A DNA stretch of 64,000 nucleotides from Microvelia longipes (lineage: Eukaryota > Arthropoda > Insecta > Hemiptera > Veliidae): assembly GCA_018340805.1 (NCBI GenBank), contig JACMZG010000008.1, positions 59,149,281 through 59,213,280 of the forward strand, given 5' to 3'. Below are positions 38,101 to 48,107 of this stretch, in pieces (position 1 is the stretch's first letter; each line of letters opens with the position of its first letter). A program made the translations under genes and the position numbers. A model generated the notes under the pieces. The model saw only the letters and a program-made list of their open reading frames with translations. It was not told the origin of the DNA and made no database searches.

Positions 38101-40730
38101 GCATTCGTGAGTATAATATTACCTATAATATTTAATTAGATGTCTAATCAAATCTACCGTATTACTTTTTTAAGCTTTAATTAACCTAATGCTATAACAA
38201 TACTCTAAATATTTGGATAACTAATAATTCTAAGATTGAGCACAGCAAGACATAACTACCTTAGGCTTTAGATAATCATGACAATCTGAAGAACAAGTGA
38301 AGCAATTCTGATGTTGTGAGGAAGTTTTTTTTTCTAGAACTTTAAAACAAACTACCTACTAAAATAAATATAAACCTAACTAAACCAAACACAAAATCTT
38401 AAAACTATCACACTATAATAATCAAATTAACCTTGCAACTGATCAAACAATACTGTTTACAATGCTTTCATGAGATCAATTCTGGTCAGTCCTATGGTAG
38501 GGGGATTCTCAGTCCACCTACCCTATTACACCACTGAACCTAATGATCAAATTGCCTGAATGGTCAGGCGTCACCAATGCACCCATACATAAAATACTTC
38601 TGCTTCTGTAATGGAATGTGTTTAAAATTGTACCTATATCAAGCAATTAGAACAATACTCTTACTTCACTTTAACTCCTTTGCAGAAAAAAATCACTTCT
38701 TTTCCTTATACTTTCCGTCATTATTTATTATATTACTCTTCTCTCAGGCTTGCAGAGAAAATTGAAAAATACAACCCTATAAAGGTTCTATTTAACAGGG
38801 AAGTGTGAAGGATAAACAAAAGCATAGATAGTTAAAACCTCTTTCCAACTATTTTAACAGAATATTAGGTTATATAGCGTTATCAACCAATCATCTTGTT
38901 TTCCAAAACTAGCTTTAAATAACTTTTCTGTTTACTTCGAATTCCATTGGTCGGTCATCCATTGGTTAGAATTAAAGCTTATTGTAGACATACATAAATG
39001 GTTGTAAGTTGTAAATGAAAAGCAAGTGTGGCCAGACTTAATTTTAATGAAAATGGCCACCAGCTTTGAACAATCAATTTTTAGCTGACCTAGGTGAATG
39101 AAAAATCTTGAGGATTAAGCAATGTATTATCTCAAAAGAAGTAATTATTGTATTATCAATAATATACCTAAACATTTTTTTTAATATCCAGATTGCAGTG
39201 CAAGTGGATTAAATAATTTAAGTAACCTAAAATGTTTAGGCATGGGCACATCGTTTTTAATTAATTAGTTTATTTAGAATAATAATCTACATTGTACAAG
39301 TTACAAGTATCAAGACACATAAAACAGATTTTACCTGTAAGAAGTATAGCAGTTGGTATTTTATTAGCAACAGGTTCAGCTGATTTAGTGAAACCAACCA
39401 GATCATTCATCAGGTGACTAGATATTTCATCTTTGTGTACCTTAAGACAGTTAAATAAATGAAAATAACACTTTTAAAATATTTGAATGGTTTAGCATAA
39501 GAGTAAGGGCCACCAAAGGAGAACTTAGCCCCCCATAAAAATATGATAGAATCTTTTATTTAACATTTTCTAAATTATAAGGCTGTGCTCATTTTCTTTA
39601 TATGTGGTAGGCACGTACATTTGTGTTTTGAAAGGTTAGTTTGTAAACAACCTTACAAACTAAATTTTTGCGTTACCTTTTTAGTTATTTAATAATTGTC
39701 TTATAATATTTTTAAATAAATGCAACAAGGTTATCAATAAATACCAGCTTTAAAAAAAGTTTGTTAGCTAGGGTTTTAATATGCCTTATTTAATTTTTAA
39801 TTATTTCTTGATGAAGTCCTATATTGTTTTCTTTTTAAGGCATAATTATGGCCAGCTTTGCCGAAATGTCGCCACAGTAATTTATTTTTATTACGCGTTC
39901 TTGGACTATCAAAATTAAAAAACCCTGGAATAATCTAAACATTTATCCATAATATAGCCAAAAGATTCCTTGTACCGATGGTTATACTATTAATTTTAAC
40001 TCATTTATCACAGATTCTAGTATGACAGTTAAAATACAGTTGACAGTGTGGGAAAATAGTGTTGAGGAACCAATGAGGTTGGTCTAATTTGAAATTGTGG
40101 GCATTTGGCTCCCTCACATTATTTTCCCACATTGTCAACTGATTTTAACCGTGTGTTATTCTATAACTGATACGTCGATGTAAATTGCCTGAAACCCCCC
40201 TTGAACCTATAACTGATAATTAATAAACAAAATAGGAATAAAGATTGTCTACAATGCTAAAACAAAACTTAATCACCTTTTTGTTTTCCCACCATTGGTA
40301 TTGCCAAAAAAATATGATGCAAGAACCAGATTGTATTAAATGCAATGGGATACAACCACCTGTTAAATACATGAATACAATCCGCAGATTAGAAGGTTTC
40401 TCTTTTGACGGACTGTGATTATGATTGGAACATCATCCTTCAGAAATCAGTTGTTTTTTAACCACAGATACTTAAAAATAAGTTAAAAATAAGTGTAGGT
40501 TACCTTTAATTTCGATTCAATACTAAGCCACACTTCATTAAAAGCAGAATCCCACACTTCTTGTTTAAAACTTGAAAACGGATCGACATTTTGTTTAGAT
40601 TTATGTACAAAGCATCCCTTAAAAATATAAACAATAAGCAGTTAATAAATACAACATAAAAACAGTACAGTATTAAAAGCATTCACGATAGGGAACTTAA
40701 ACTTACTTTTGACAGAGAAGCCTCTCCCAT
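14186..40730 (-). CDS. ORC3: Origin recognition complex subunit 3 (complete, 15 coding exons)
   Basis: ORC3 is a core subunit of the complex that binds replication origins and helps load the MCM helicase in the nucleus. Coding exons, in transcript order: 40707-40730, 40504-40617, 39335-39440, 37351-37520, 36389-36609, 33668-33827, 28229-28342, 27653-27850, 25332-25448, 24007-24126, 22219-22386, 21259-21498, 16902-17021, 15749-15816, 14186-14294. All introns are GT..AG, all phases agree, and the sum is 2,049 bases: 682 residues plus TAA, close to the roughly 710 of vertebrate ORC3. Diagnostic stretches are [12 protein letters not shown] at the N-terminus, [16 protein letters not shown] in the degenerate AAA+-like part (this subunit is not expected to carry a working Walker A), [45 protein letters not shown], and the C-terminal winged-helix end [13 protein letters not shown]. 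The start ATG is eight codons before the first splice site and aligns with the family start. Exon 14 uses a weaker GTATCC donor, but the phase-2 junction restores VVQARFMQAV. The introns are full of transposons. The exons look intact. Confidence 0.95.
14371..14940 (-). repeat. 5S-like interspersed repeat, copy E (ORC3 intron 14)
   Basis: Opens AAAAATTGGGTACGGAGTAC. Carries TTGCTTCGCTTGCCCTTAG and CTTTGCTCATCCTCAG boxes, the 5S-like segment at about 14,540-14,605 (on the minus strand CAGTGCCTGGATGGGTGACC), then the body phrase GCCAAATCTCAAATTGATCC. Same orientation as ORC3 transcription. Confidence 0.75.
18492..18644 (+). repeat. 5' LTR of the nested element
   Basis: 153 bp, TG..CA ends. Same length as the 3' LTR and differing from it by A/C near 18,593 (AAAAGTATAG against AAAAGTCTAG). 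Confidence 0.9.
18645..18658 (+). other. Primer-binding site for tRNA-Tyr
   Basis: TGGTCCTTCGAGCC is exactly complementary to the 3' end of eukaryotic tRNA-Tyr including CCA (GGCTCGAAGGACCA) and abuts the LTR, as expected for minus-strand priming. Confidence 0.85.
19058..19837 (+). CDS. Basic 259-residue open frame inside the nested LTR element
   Basis: The frame is very lysine/arginine/asparagine rich ([11 protein letters not shown] at its start, [15 protein letters not shown] near its end). No protease, RT or zinc-knuckle motif is visible. Upstream, from about 18,870, a broken frame reads [20 protein letters not shown], which looks like a Gag coiled-coil remnant. The 259-residue frame may be a remnant or carrier protein of the non-autonomous element. 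AT-rich composition alone could also give such a frame. No function assigned. Confidence 0.35.
   Translation: MNLKKKIIFRPENKISKLTLILEEREDFESPKIAYDGKENYYFDKVYETDSAIQSLNSNSHNSTKLIQNALKCQNKNNNLYLETKNTKSLQKQKKNEFKNKIRTLPNRQVNCTKALQCVGNASKTKTRKKIKSNELRQYGCKQPLNLNYLVTKTRASFKNILIPTTLMKLNIIKNSKRKKINTVKKEKEEYSYRYLILKQNSHISLLTKYLRYKVPKRKFNNKRRNLRNRIFEKNYHQQVLSQKRYKKLENKTQEYNHV
20016..20168 (+). repeat. 3' LTR of the nested element
   Basis: 153 bp, preceded by a polypurine tract (19,997-20,015) and followed by the ATGTT target duplication. Confidence 0.9.
20940..21165 (-). repeat. Partial copy of the 5S-like repeat family (ORC3 intron 12)
   Basis: Carries the distal-body phrases GGATAGCACAACTTAACCG, CGATGATAACAGACACACAT and GAGGAAAAGTAAAAATTC. 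These are shared with copy D (6,290-6,475) and, reverse-complemented, with the start of copy I. No 5S-like segment remains. Confidence 0.6.
24488..25052 (+). repeat. 5S-like interspersed repeat, copy G (ORC3 intron 9)
   Basis: Starts with TTTTCCTCATTTTTATCC followed by AGGTATATAGGAAAAGTATT, which gives the short inverted pair of the family head. It then has the body, and at 24,795-24,862 the 5S-like segment GATCATAAAAGTTAAGCAGC ... GGTGACTGCAGAGAATGAA. Next come GAGGATGAGCGMAGCGAGTCC boxes at about 24,882 and 24,945, and the end phrase GTTCCGAGGTACTACATACC. Antisense to ORC3. Confidence 0.75.
26850..27033. mobile_element. MITE-like TIR element (ORC3 intron 8)
   Basis: About 184 bp. The left end TGCAACAAGGGATGAAAGTT is mirrored by the right end ACTTTCATCCCTTGCTGCA. 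The interior is rich in CTCCCTCG and CCTCGTGAGG boxes and more GC-rich than the intron. The flanks suggest a TA or TTAATA-like site, not certain. Confidence 0.65.
28917..29070 (-). repeat. 3' LTR of the Ty3-type element
   Basis: 154 bp. In element orientation it begins TGTAGGGACACGAACAG and ends TAGCACTACA. Confidence 0.92.
29253..31725 (-). pseudogene. pol region of the Ty3-type element (RT, RNase H, integrase), frameshifted
   Basis: Segments appear in different frames. RT part 1 is at 31,423-31,725 ([20 protein letters not shown]). RT part 2 is at 31,040-31,393, with the catalytic [12 protein letters not shown] box and [13 protein letters not shown]. The RNase H stretch (about 30,480-31,040) has no long open frame. 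The integrase HHCC finger is at 29,988-30,476 ([17 protein letters not shown], then DLIGPLPP). The next part of the catalytic core is at 29,852-30,082, in a different frame ([26 protein letters not shown]). The C-terminal module is at 29,253-29,546 ([17 protein letters not shown]). At least four frame changes mean this copy cannot make a full polyprotein as read. Confidence 0.88.
31726..32330 (-). pseudogene. Protease and pre-RT linker of the Ty3-type element
   Basis: The minus-strand frame carries the aspartic protease motif [12 protein letters not shown] (about 32,165-32,210) and then [17 protein letters not shown], the usual second half of a retropepsin fold. The frame leads into the RT at 31,725. 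It is offset from the Gag frame by a slip near the A-run at about 32,345-32,350. Confidence 0.75.
32329..33135 (-). pseudogene. gag of the Ty3-type element with one in-frame stop
   Basis: Starts at the ATG at 33,133-33,135. It stays in one frame to 32,329 except for a TAA at 32,932-32,934. Before the stop it reads [19 protein letters not shown], and after it [16 protein letters not shown], a typical Gag capsid-like region. An Arg/Ser-rich tract ([20 protein letters not shown]) is followed by [12 protein letters not shown], a Cys/His stretch cut off by a frameshift. Confidence 0.85.
33180..33333 (-). repeat. 5' LTR of the Ty3-type element
   Basis: 154 bp, apparently identical to the 3' LTR. 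Flanked by GATA on the outside. Confidence 0.92.
34013..34196. mobile_element. Palindromic MITE, copy 2 (ORC3 intron 5)
   Basis: 184 bp, with AGGCCCGTATTCAAAGACAT ends in inverted orientation and an interior of repeated CTTAAGGA / ACATTTTCCTTA boxes. Same family as 1,015-1,093. Confidence 0.8.
34793..36345. mobile_element. 1.55-kb TIR element with many copies of an 11-bp motif (ORC3 intron 5)
   Basis: The ends are GGGTCGTTTTCATTTCCAAG on the left and, reverse-complemented on the right, GGGTCGTTTTCATTTAAAAG, then TTACATTTGG against TTCCATTTGA. A 4-bp ACTA lies outside both ends. The interior has about a dozen CATGAATGTCAC or GTGACATTCATG motifs. One short stretch (about 35,668-35,717, plus) reads [13 protein letters not shown], a basic motif I associate with insect transposon-linked proteins. 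No full transposase is visible, so the copy is probably non-autonomous. Superfamily not assigned. Confidence 0.65.
35730..35830. repeat. Tandem 27-bp repeat, four copies
   Basis: Unit of the form CATGAATGTCACATT followed by RTTTACAGACT, at about 35,733, 35,759, 35,786 and 35,813. It sits inside the TIR element and is an amplification of its dispersed motif. Confidence 0.85.
37815..37970 (+). repeat. Fragment of the 5S-like repeat family (head end, ORC3 intron 3)
   Basis: TTTTTACTTTTCCTCATCTA ... GTAAAGTATTATGTTCACC, followed by the CCAAAACTGAGGTTTCATC phrase. This is the head of the family without the 5S-like segment. Confidence 0.55.
40024..40155. mobile_element. Palindromic MITE of about 130 bp (ORC3 intron 2)
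   Basis: Inverted repeats of about 43 bp: ACAGTTAAAATACAGTTGAC and GTGTGGGAAAATAGTG on the left, CATTATTTTCCCACATTGTC and CAACTGATTTTAACCGTGT on the right, with about 45 bases between. No coding capacity. Confidence 0.75.
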
Positions 40731-41229
40731 TTTGCACGCAAGTTTGAATTTATATCACTGAATCATTTGAAACTACGGAAGATTAACACAACTAAAAAAA
40801 TTGCTAAAAGTTAATTAATTTTCCCCTGCAGTAGAATATATGTTGTTGTTGTTTACTTCTGAGTTTATTAGAGCCTTAAACTAAAAAAAATCTAATAAAA
40901 TAAAAATCTCACGTTAGGGTACGATAGCTTAAAGTCAGGTCAAAATCCCAACTACGTTAAAAACCCAGGTTCAATTACAAAATACTTCAACATGTGACAT
41001 TCCGGTTTAGTATTCTACACTGCTGGATTAGTATTTTATTTAAAAAATTGCCATTACAAAGCCACGGAAACCAAAAACAGAGTACAAAAACATTTCTTTT
41101 TTATTTTTCTATTCAATAGATCTTATGTAAAAACTAAAATAACAAATAAATAAAATAAAAAGTTTTATAAAAAATTGAAACATCGCGAATACCAAGTAAA
41201 ATTATTTACCTACAAAAAAAGTCAAACGT
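40731..41229. other. Upstream region of ORC3
   Basis: AT-rich DNA between the ORC3 start codon and the satellite array. It should hold the ORC3 promoter and 5' UTR. I see no unambiguous TATA or initiator element. Confidence 0.4.
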
Positions 41230-44200
41230 CTTGTTTTTTATGTCTAGCAAGAAATGTAATTTATTTACAACTTACGTTATTGACACTAGTTGTATGTCAC
41301 AATCAGTACTTGAAAACGAACACTGATAATTTCAATGCTTAATTAACTTGTAACATACATAAGCAAGAAACCAACGTAGGCCAAAATATTAACAATAAGT
41401 CACTTTATTGAAACTTACTTCAAAAACACATTGTTGCAAGACAATAAATGTCATATATTTACAACGTACGTCATTGACACTAGTTGTACGTTAAAATCAG
41501 TACATAAAAACGATTATTGATCATTTCGATGCTCAAATAACTTGTAACATACATAAGCAAGAAACAAACGTAGGCCAAATATTAACAATAAGTCACTTTA
41601 TTGATACTTACTTCAAAAACACATTGTTGCAAGACAATAAATGTCATATATTTACAACGTACGTCATTGACACTAGTTGTACGTTAAAATCAGTACATAA
41701 AAACGATTATTGATCATTTCGATGCTCCAATAACTTGTAACATACATAAGCAAGAAACAAACGTAGGCCAAAAATATTAACAATAAGTCACTTTATTGAT
41801 ACTTACTTCAAAAACACATTGTTGCAAGACAATAAATGTCATATATTTACAACGTACGTCATTGACACTAGTTGTACGTTACAATCAGTACATAAAAACG
41901 ATTATTGATCATTTCGATGCTCCAATAACTTGTAACATACAAAAGCAAGAAACCAACGTAGGCCAAAATATTAACAATAAATCACTTTATTGATACTTAC
42001 TTCAAAAACACATTGTTGCAAGACAATAAATGTCATATATTTACAACGTACGTCATTGACACTAGTTGTACGTTAAAATCAGTACATAAAAACGATTATT
42101 GATCATTTCGATGCTCCAATAACTTGTAACATACATAAGCAAGAAACAAACGTAGGCCAAAATATTAACAATAAGTCACTTTATTGATACTTACTTCAAA
42201 AACACATTGTTGCAAGACAATAAATGTCATATATTTACAACGTACGTCATTGACACTAGTTTTACGTTACAATCAGTACATAAAAACGATTATTGATCAT
42301 TTCGATGATCCAATAACTTGTAACATACATAAGCAAGAAACAAACGTAGGCCAAAATATTAACAATAAGTCACTTTATTGATACTTACTTCAAAAACACA
42401 TTGTTGCAAGACAATAAATGTCATATATTTACAACGTACGTCATTGACACTAGTTTACGTTACAATCAGTACATAAAAACGATTATTGATCATTTCGTGC
42501 TCCAATAACTTGTAACATACAAAAGCAAGAAACCAACGTAGGCCGAAATATTAACAATAAATCACTTTATTGAAACTTACTTCAAAAACACATTGTTGCA
42601 AGACAATAAATGTCATATATTTACAACGTACGTCATTGACACTAGTTGTACGTTAAAATCAGTACATAAAAACGATTATTGATCATTTCGATGCTCCAAT
42701 AACTTGTAACATACATAAGCAAGAAACAAACGTAGGCCAAAATATTAACAATAAGTCACTTTATTGACTTACTTCAAAAACACATTGTTGCAAGCAAATA
42801 AATGTCATATATTACAACGTACGTCATTGACACTAGTTTACGTTACAATCAGTACATAAAAACGATTATTGATCATTTCGATGATCCAATAACTTGTAAC
42901 ATACATAAGCAAGAAACAAACGTAGGCCAAAATATTAACAATAAGTCACTTTATTGATACTTACTTTCAAAAACACATTGTTGCAAGACAATAAATGTCA
43001 TATATTTACAACGTACGTCATTGACACTAGTTTTACGTTACAATCAGTACATAAAAACGATTATTGATCATTTCGATGCTCCAATAACTTGTAACATACA
43101 TAAGCAGAAACAAACGTAGGCCAAAATATTAACAATAAATCACTTTATTGATACTTACTTCAAAAACATTGTTGGCAATAAATGTCATATATTTACAACG
43201 TACGTCATTGACACTAGTTGTACGTTAAAATCAGTACATAAAAACGATTATTGATCATTTCGATGCTCCAATAACTTGTAACATACAAAAGCAAGAAACC
43301 AACGTAGGCCAAAATATTAACAATAAGTCACTTTATTGAAACTTACTTCAAAAACACATTGTTGCAAGACAATAAATGTCATATATTTACAACGTACGTC
43401 ATTGACACTAGTTTACGTTACAATCAGTACATAAAAACGATTATTGATCATTTCGATGCTCCAATAACTTGTAACATACATAAGCAAGAAACAACGTAGG
43501 CCAAATATTAACAATAAATCACTTTATTGATACTTACTTCAAAAACACATTGTTGCAAGACAATAAATGTCATATATTTACAACGTACGTCATTGACACT
43601 AGTTGTACGTTAAAATCAGTACATAAAAACGATTATTGATCATTTCGATGCTCCAATAAGTTGTAACATACAAAAGCAAGAAACCAACGTAGGCCAAAAT
43701 ATTAACAATAAATCACTTTATTGAAACTTACTTCAAAAACACATTGTTGCAAGACAATAAATGTCATATATTTACAACGTACGTTATTGACACTAGTTGT
43801 ACGGTTAAAATCAGTACATAAAAACGATTATTGATCATTTCGATGCTCCAATAACTTGTAACATACAAAAGCAAGAAACCAACGTAGGCCAAAATATTAA
43901 CAATAAATCACTTTATTGATACTTACTTCAAAAACATTGTTGCAAGACAATAAATGTCATATATTTACACGTACGTCATTGACACTAGTTGTACGTTAAA
44001 ATCAGTACATAAAAACGATTATTGATCATTTCGATGCTCCAATAACTTGTAACATACATAAGCAAGAAACAAACGTAGGCCAAAATATTAACAATAAGTC
44101 ACTTTATTGATACTTACTTCAAAAACACATTGTTGCAAGACAATAAATGTCATATATTTACAACGTACGTCATTGACACTAGTTGTACGTTACAATCAGT

Positions 44201-45496
44201 ACATAAAAACGATTATTGATCATTTCGATGCTCCATAACTTGTAATACAAAGCAAGAAACCAACGTAGGCCAAAATATTAACAATAAGTCACTTTATTGA
44301 TACTTACTTCAAAAACACATTGTTGCAAGACAATAAATGTCATATATTTACAACGTACGTCATTGACACTAGTTGTACGTTACAATCAGTACATAAAAAC
44401 GATTATTGATCATTTCGATGCTCCAATAACTTGTAACATACATAAGCAAGAAACAAACGTAGGCCAAAATATTAACAATAAGTCACTTTATTGATACTTA
44501 CTTCAAAAACACATTGTTGCAAGACAATAAATGTCATATATTTACAACGTACGTCATTGACACTAGTTTTACGTTACAATCAGTACATAAAAACGATTAT
44601 TGATCATTTCGATGATCCAATAACTTGTAACATACATAAGCAAGAAAAAACGTAGGCCAAAATATTAACAATAAGTCACTTTATTGATACTTACTTCAAA
44701 AACACATTGTTGCAAGACAATAAATGTCATATTTACAACGTACGTCATTGACACTAGTTTACGTTACAATCAGTACATAAAAACGATTATTGATCATTTC
44801 GATGCTCCAATAACTTGTAACATACAAAAGCAAGAAACCAACGTAGGCCGAAATATTAACAATAAATCACTTTATTGAAACTTACTTCAAAAACACATTG
44901 TTGCAAGACAATAAATGTCATATATTTACAACGTACGTCATTGACACTAGTTGTACGTTAAAATCAGTACATAAAAACGATTATTGATCATTTCGATGCT
45001 CCAATAACTTGTAACATACAAAAGCAAGAAACCAACGTAGGCCAAAATATTAACAATAAATCACTTTATTGATACATACTTCAAAAACATTTTGCAAGAC
45101 AATAAATGTCATATATTTTACAACGTACGTCATTGACACTAGTTGTACGTTAAAATCAGTACATAAAAACGATTATTGATCATTTCGATGCTCCAATAAC
45201 ATGTAACTACAAAAGCAAGAAACCAACGTAGGCCAAAAATATTAACAATAAATCACTTTATTGATACTTACTTCAAAAAACACTTCAAACACATTGTTGC
45301 AAGACAATAAGTCATATATTTACAACGTACGTCATTGACACTAGTTTTACGTTACATCAGTACATAAAAAACGATTATTGATCATTTCGATGATCCAATA
45401 ACTTGTAACATACATAAGCAAGAAACAAACGTAGGCCAAAATATTAACAATAAATCACTTTATTGATACTTACTTCAAAAACACATTGTTGAAAGA
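41230..45496. repeat. Tandem satellite, about 22 copies of a unit of about 193 bp
   Basis: Landmark CAAAAACACATTGTTGCAAG recurs about every 193-194 bases from about 41,420 to 45,473. The first unit (about 41,230-41,420) is more diverged, as expected for an array edge. Each unit holds TTTACAACGTACGTCATTG and, 16 bases on, TTGTACGTT or TTTACGTT, giving AACGTAC/GTACGTT inverted arms. Sequence variants (GTACGTTAAAATC or TTACGTTACAATC, AAACAAACG or AAACCAACG, AATAAGTCAC or AATAAATCAC) recur in patches, suggesting conversion or higher-order duplication. The array runs into the assembly gap, so its true length is unknown. The 65-residue open frames repeated in it are not genes. Confidence 0.96.
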
Positions 45497-45596
45497 NNNN
45501 NNNNNNNNNNNNNNNNNNNNNNNNNNNNNNNNNNNNNNNNNNNNNNNNNNNNNNNNNNNNNNNNNNNNNNNNNNNNNNNNNNNNNNNNNNNNNNNN
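45497..45596. other. Assembly gap (100 N)
   Basis: Exactly 100 N follow a satellite unit cut in mid-copy. A round 100 usually marks a gap of unknown size. Confidence 0.99.
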
Positions 45597-45867
45597 CCCA
45601 CAAACATTACAACAAATCAAAAATCTTCAAATTGTGTTTAGATTAGGCTGAAAGTTTTTACACATTTACTACTTTGAATGGTTCATAAACAAATCGATTG
45701 ACTTGATCGTGTTATTGATTGACATATATATGTAAACAAAATATTATGTAATCAACTGACATATAAACAAATAAAGTTTTTTCTCTAATACATTTAAAAA
45801 TTCGCTTATATCGTGGCAGTATAACACTTATGTAAACCAGTAAGATGACGAACTGCTAAAGTAAAAC

Positions 45868-45965
45868 AACATGTGGCCGGCACTTAGCGGCCACATGAGG
45901 CGCCCCGCGTCGACGCCGCGTAGCGGCCGGGGCAAGAGCGGCAAAGAGGCCGAAGCCCCTTGTTT
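45868..45965. repeat. GC-rich island with perfect hairpin
   Basis: ACATGTGGCCG, an 8-base loop, then CGGCCACATGA, followed by CGCCCCGCGTCGACGCCGCG and GGCCGGGGCAAGAGCGGC. This is strikingly GC-rich for the window. Probably the end of a transposable element; family not recognised. Confidence 0.6.
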
Positions 45966-46384
45966 TTTACGACATTTTCAAAGGAAATGCGATTAAAACT
46001 TTCAAAGGTAAGCATTAACTGCTTATCTCTTCTATTAACTGGCTTTAAGTTTGTGAAATAATAGTATGTGGCGCCAACTTTGTAATAATGTGCATAGTTT
46101 AGTATGCTAATAATAGGATAAAGTTCCTTTGAGAGCATGAATTTGCAAAGAAAATTCTTTCGGCACGCGGACTCCCGAACCCGCATTGTATATACTTATT
46201 GTATATTTAATGTTAATAAAGAAAAACAATTTTATAAAATAAGTTAAAATCTTATAAGGGCTTCTTAGGGACATTAGTGGCATCAATAGGGATGACATTG
46301 CATCTAATTGAGTTGTATGCAGAGGGGATTTGTCCAGTTATTAATACTACTACTCTGCTGCAATGATAAACAAATGCAAAAGGT

Positions 46385-46605
46385 AAATAATTCAGGCGCG
46401 GTGGTCCGGATGTCGGGCGAATTGCCTTTGGGATGCGTGGTTCCGTGCTTAACAACAAAGACGGTAATTTTTAGTGCGTCCTGGTAAAGACGATAATTTT
46501 TTATCGTTTTTTACATTATATAAGGTTATAACTACTAAATAATTCCAGCGCGGTGGTCCGCATGTTGGCGAATTTCATTTAGAATGCGTGTTTCCGTGCT
46601 TAAAA
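46385..46605. repeat. Direct repeat pair, about 60 bp, spaced about 160 bp
   Basis: GCGCGGTGGTCCGGATGTCG at about 46,396 and GCGCGGTGGTCCGCATGTTG at about 46,550. Both are followed by a CGAATT, ATGCGTG and TTCCGTGCTTA series. Element of unknown type. Confidence 0.6.
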
Positions 46606-48107
46606 TCCCATTTCTTGCTTAAGGTTCCGATTTATGCTTTATAACTTAAGCAGTTACCCAATTATCAAGCACTGCTTGCAACTTATTTTTCTGTATTTTT
46701 CAAAAGAAATGCTCTCAAAGGTTGATTTTTGTACCAAGTTTGATTAAAAATATTATTCCGTTCGAATGATAGAGTGTTTACAAGAAAGTGTTTAGAAATA
46801 CATATATATATATATAAACACACATACATATTAAGTTTCGCGAAACGTATGTTTCGTCATTAGGGACCTCTGAAACGGATTTGTGTTGTGGTCCGAGGTT
46901 CGACTTCCGCCATGACGCCTTTCCCATTAGCAAATTTTATTTCAAAGGAAATTAAACCGCCGTACTGAGAAATTCTTAGCAATCATTTTGAAATATGGAA
47001 GTTTTATAATCCCTTCTAAGAAACTTTAATACCTTCCTTCCTTTACAATTCTCATGAAAACAATAAAGCAGTGACACAAACTGAAGCAACAATTTATATC
47101 TATTTTTTATTTATATTTATTTATTTATTTATATTTATTAACATAGTTTGACATTTATGTTTTTTTTTCATGATACTATGAAAGCAGTGTAATGACAAGA
47201 GAATGACAGATGTTAACAAATATGTAGCCTGTAATTTAAAAAAAACGCATAGAAAAATAAATTAATTAAAATAGGTTAAATTTTCTACTTCATAAATAAA
47301 ATAATATTATAACTCGTTCCCTATTAAATACTTTAACTTCCTTACTTCTTAAAAGGAGGAGAAAGCATTGCATAATTTAAATACTATATGTAAAATAAAA
47401 ATTTAATTTTAACGTACTTTCATAAATATAATTGTACTAAATTGTAATATAAGTAATTATAATATCCAATTATGTAATAATATACAGGGCTGACCAAAAG
47501 TCCCTTTTAAATTATAATTGTTAGATGTAAATCAATGAAATTAGGGTACTTTCTTTGATGTGGTTAACTTCGGGTCTCTCTTGCAACAACAAATTTTACA
47601 AAAAAAGAAGTAAACAAATTTATTGGAAAGTAAACTTTTATTGGACTGATTGGGTTCTAAGATAAATAATATTTTGTCTAAGACTAGGTATAAGTGCCCG
47701 GCCGTAAAAATTGATGATTTTAACTTAAAATTAAAGCATTAGTATTGACATTAAAAACAAATTTCGTAAAATCCGGTGTTGCATTGGCCAAACAAGTTAA
47801 CAACATTGCAAAAAAGAGCTCCCTTTACACAAAAAAACCTTCTATTCCATTAATTTATGTCTAATGGTTCACAATTTAGCGATTCAAGAATTTAAGGATT
47901 AAAGTTTTACCCCGCACGTAAATTAAAAGGAATGAATCAGAATGTAAATATCGTATATATATCGTTCTATATGAAACGTAATAACACATTTAATACAATG
48001 CTTTAAAAATCCATACTGTCATAAAAAAATTATACTTACAAAAATACGCCATTGTCTAAGGTAGTTGCAGTTAATAATAAAATTCATTTTAAGTATTCAG
48101 CTAAAGC
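46606..48107. other. Intergenic stretch without recognised genes
   Basis: AT-rich. One B-box-like GAGGTTCGACTTCC at about 46,890-46,905 could be the rest of a tRNA-derived repeat, but I cannot find a matching A box at the right distance. Confidence 0.4.

Noticed and set aside
41796..44878. Repeated 64-65-residue open frames
   Set aside because: They are the same satellite unit read in one frame. Spacing and near-identity follow the DNA repeat, and indels break most copies.
41230..45496. CRISPR-like appearance (regular repeats)
   Set aside because: The whole unit of about 193 bp repeats with no unique spacers, in a eukaryotic intergenic setting. It is a satellite.
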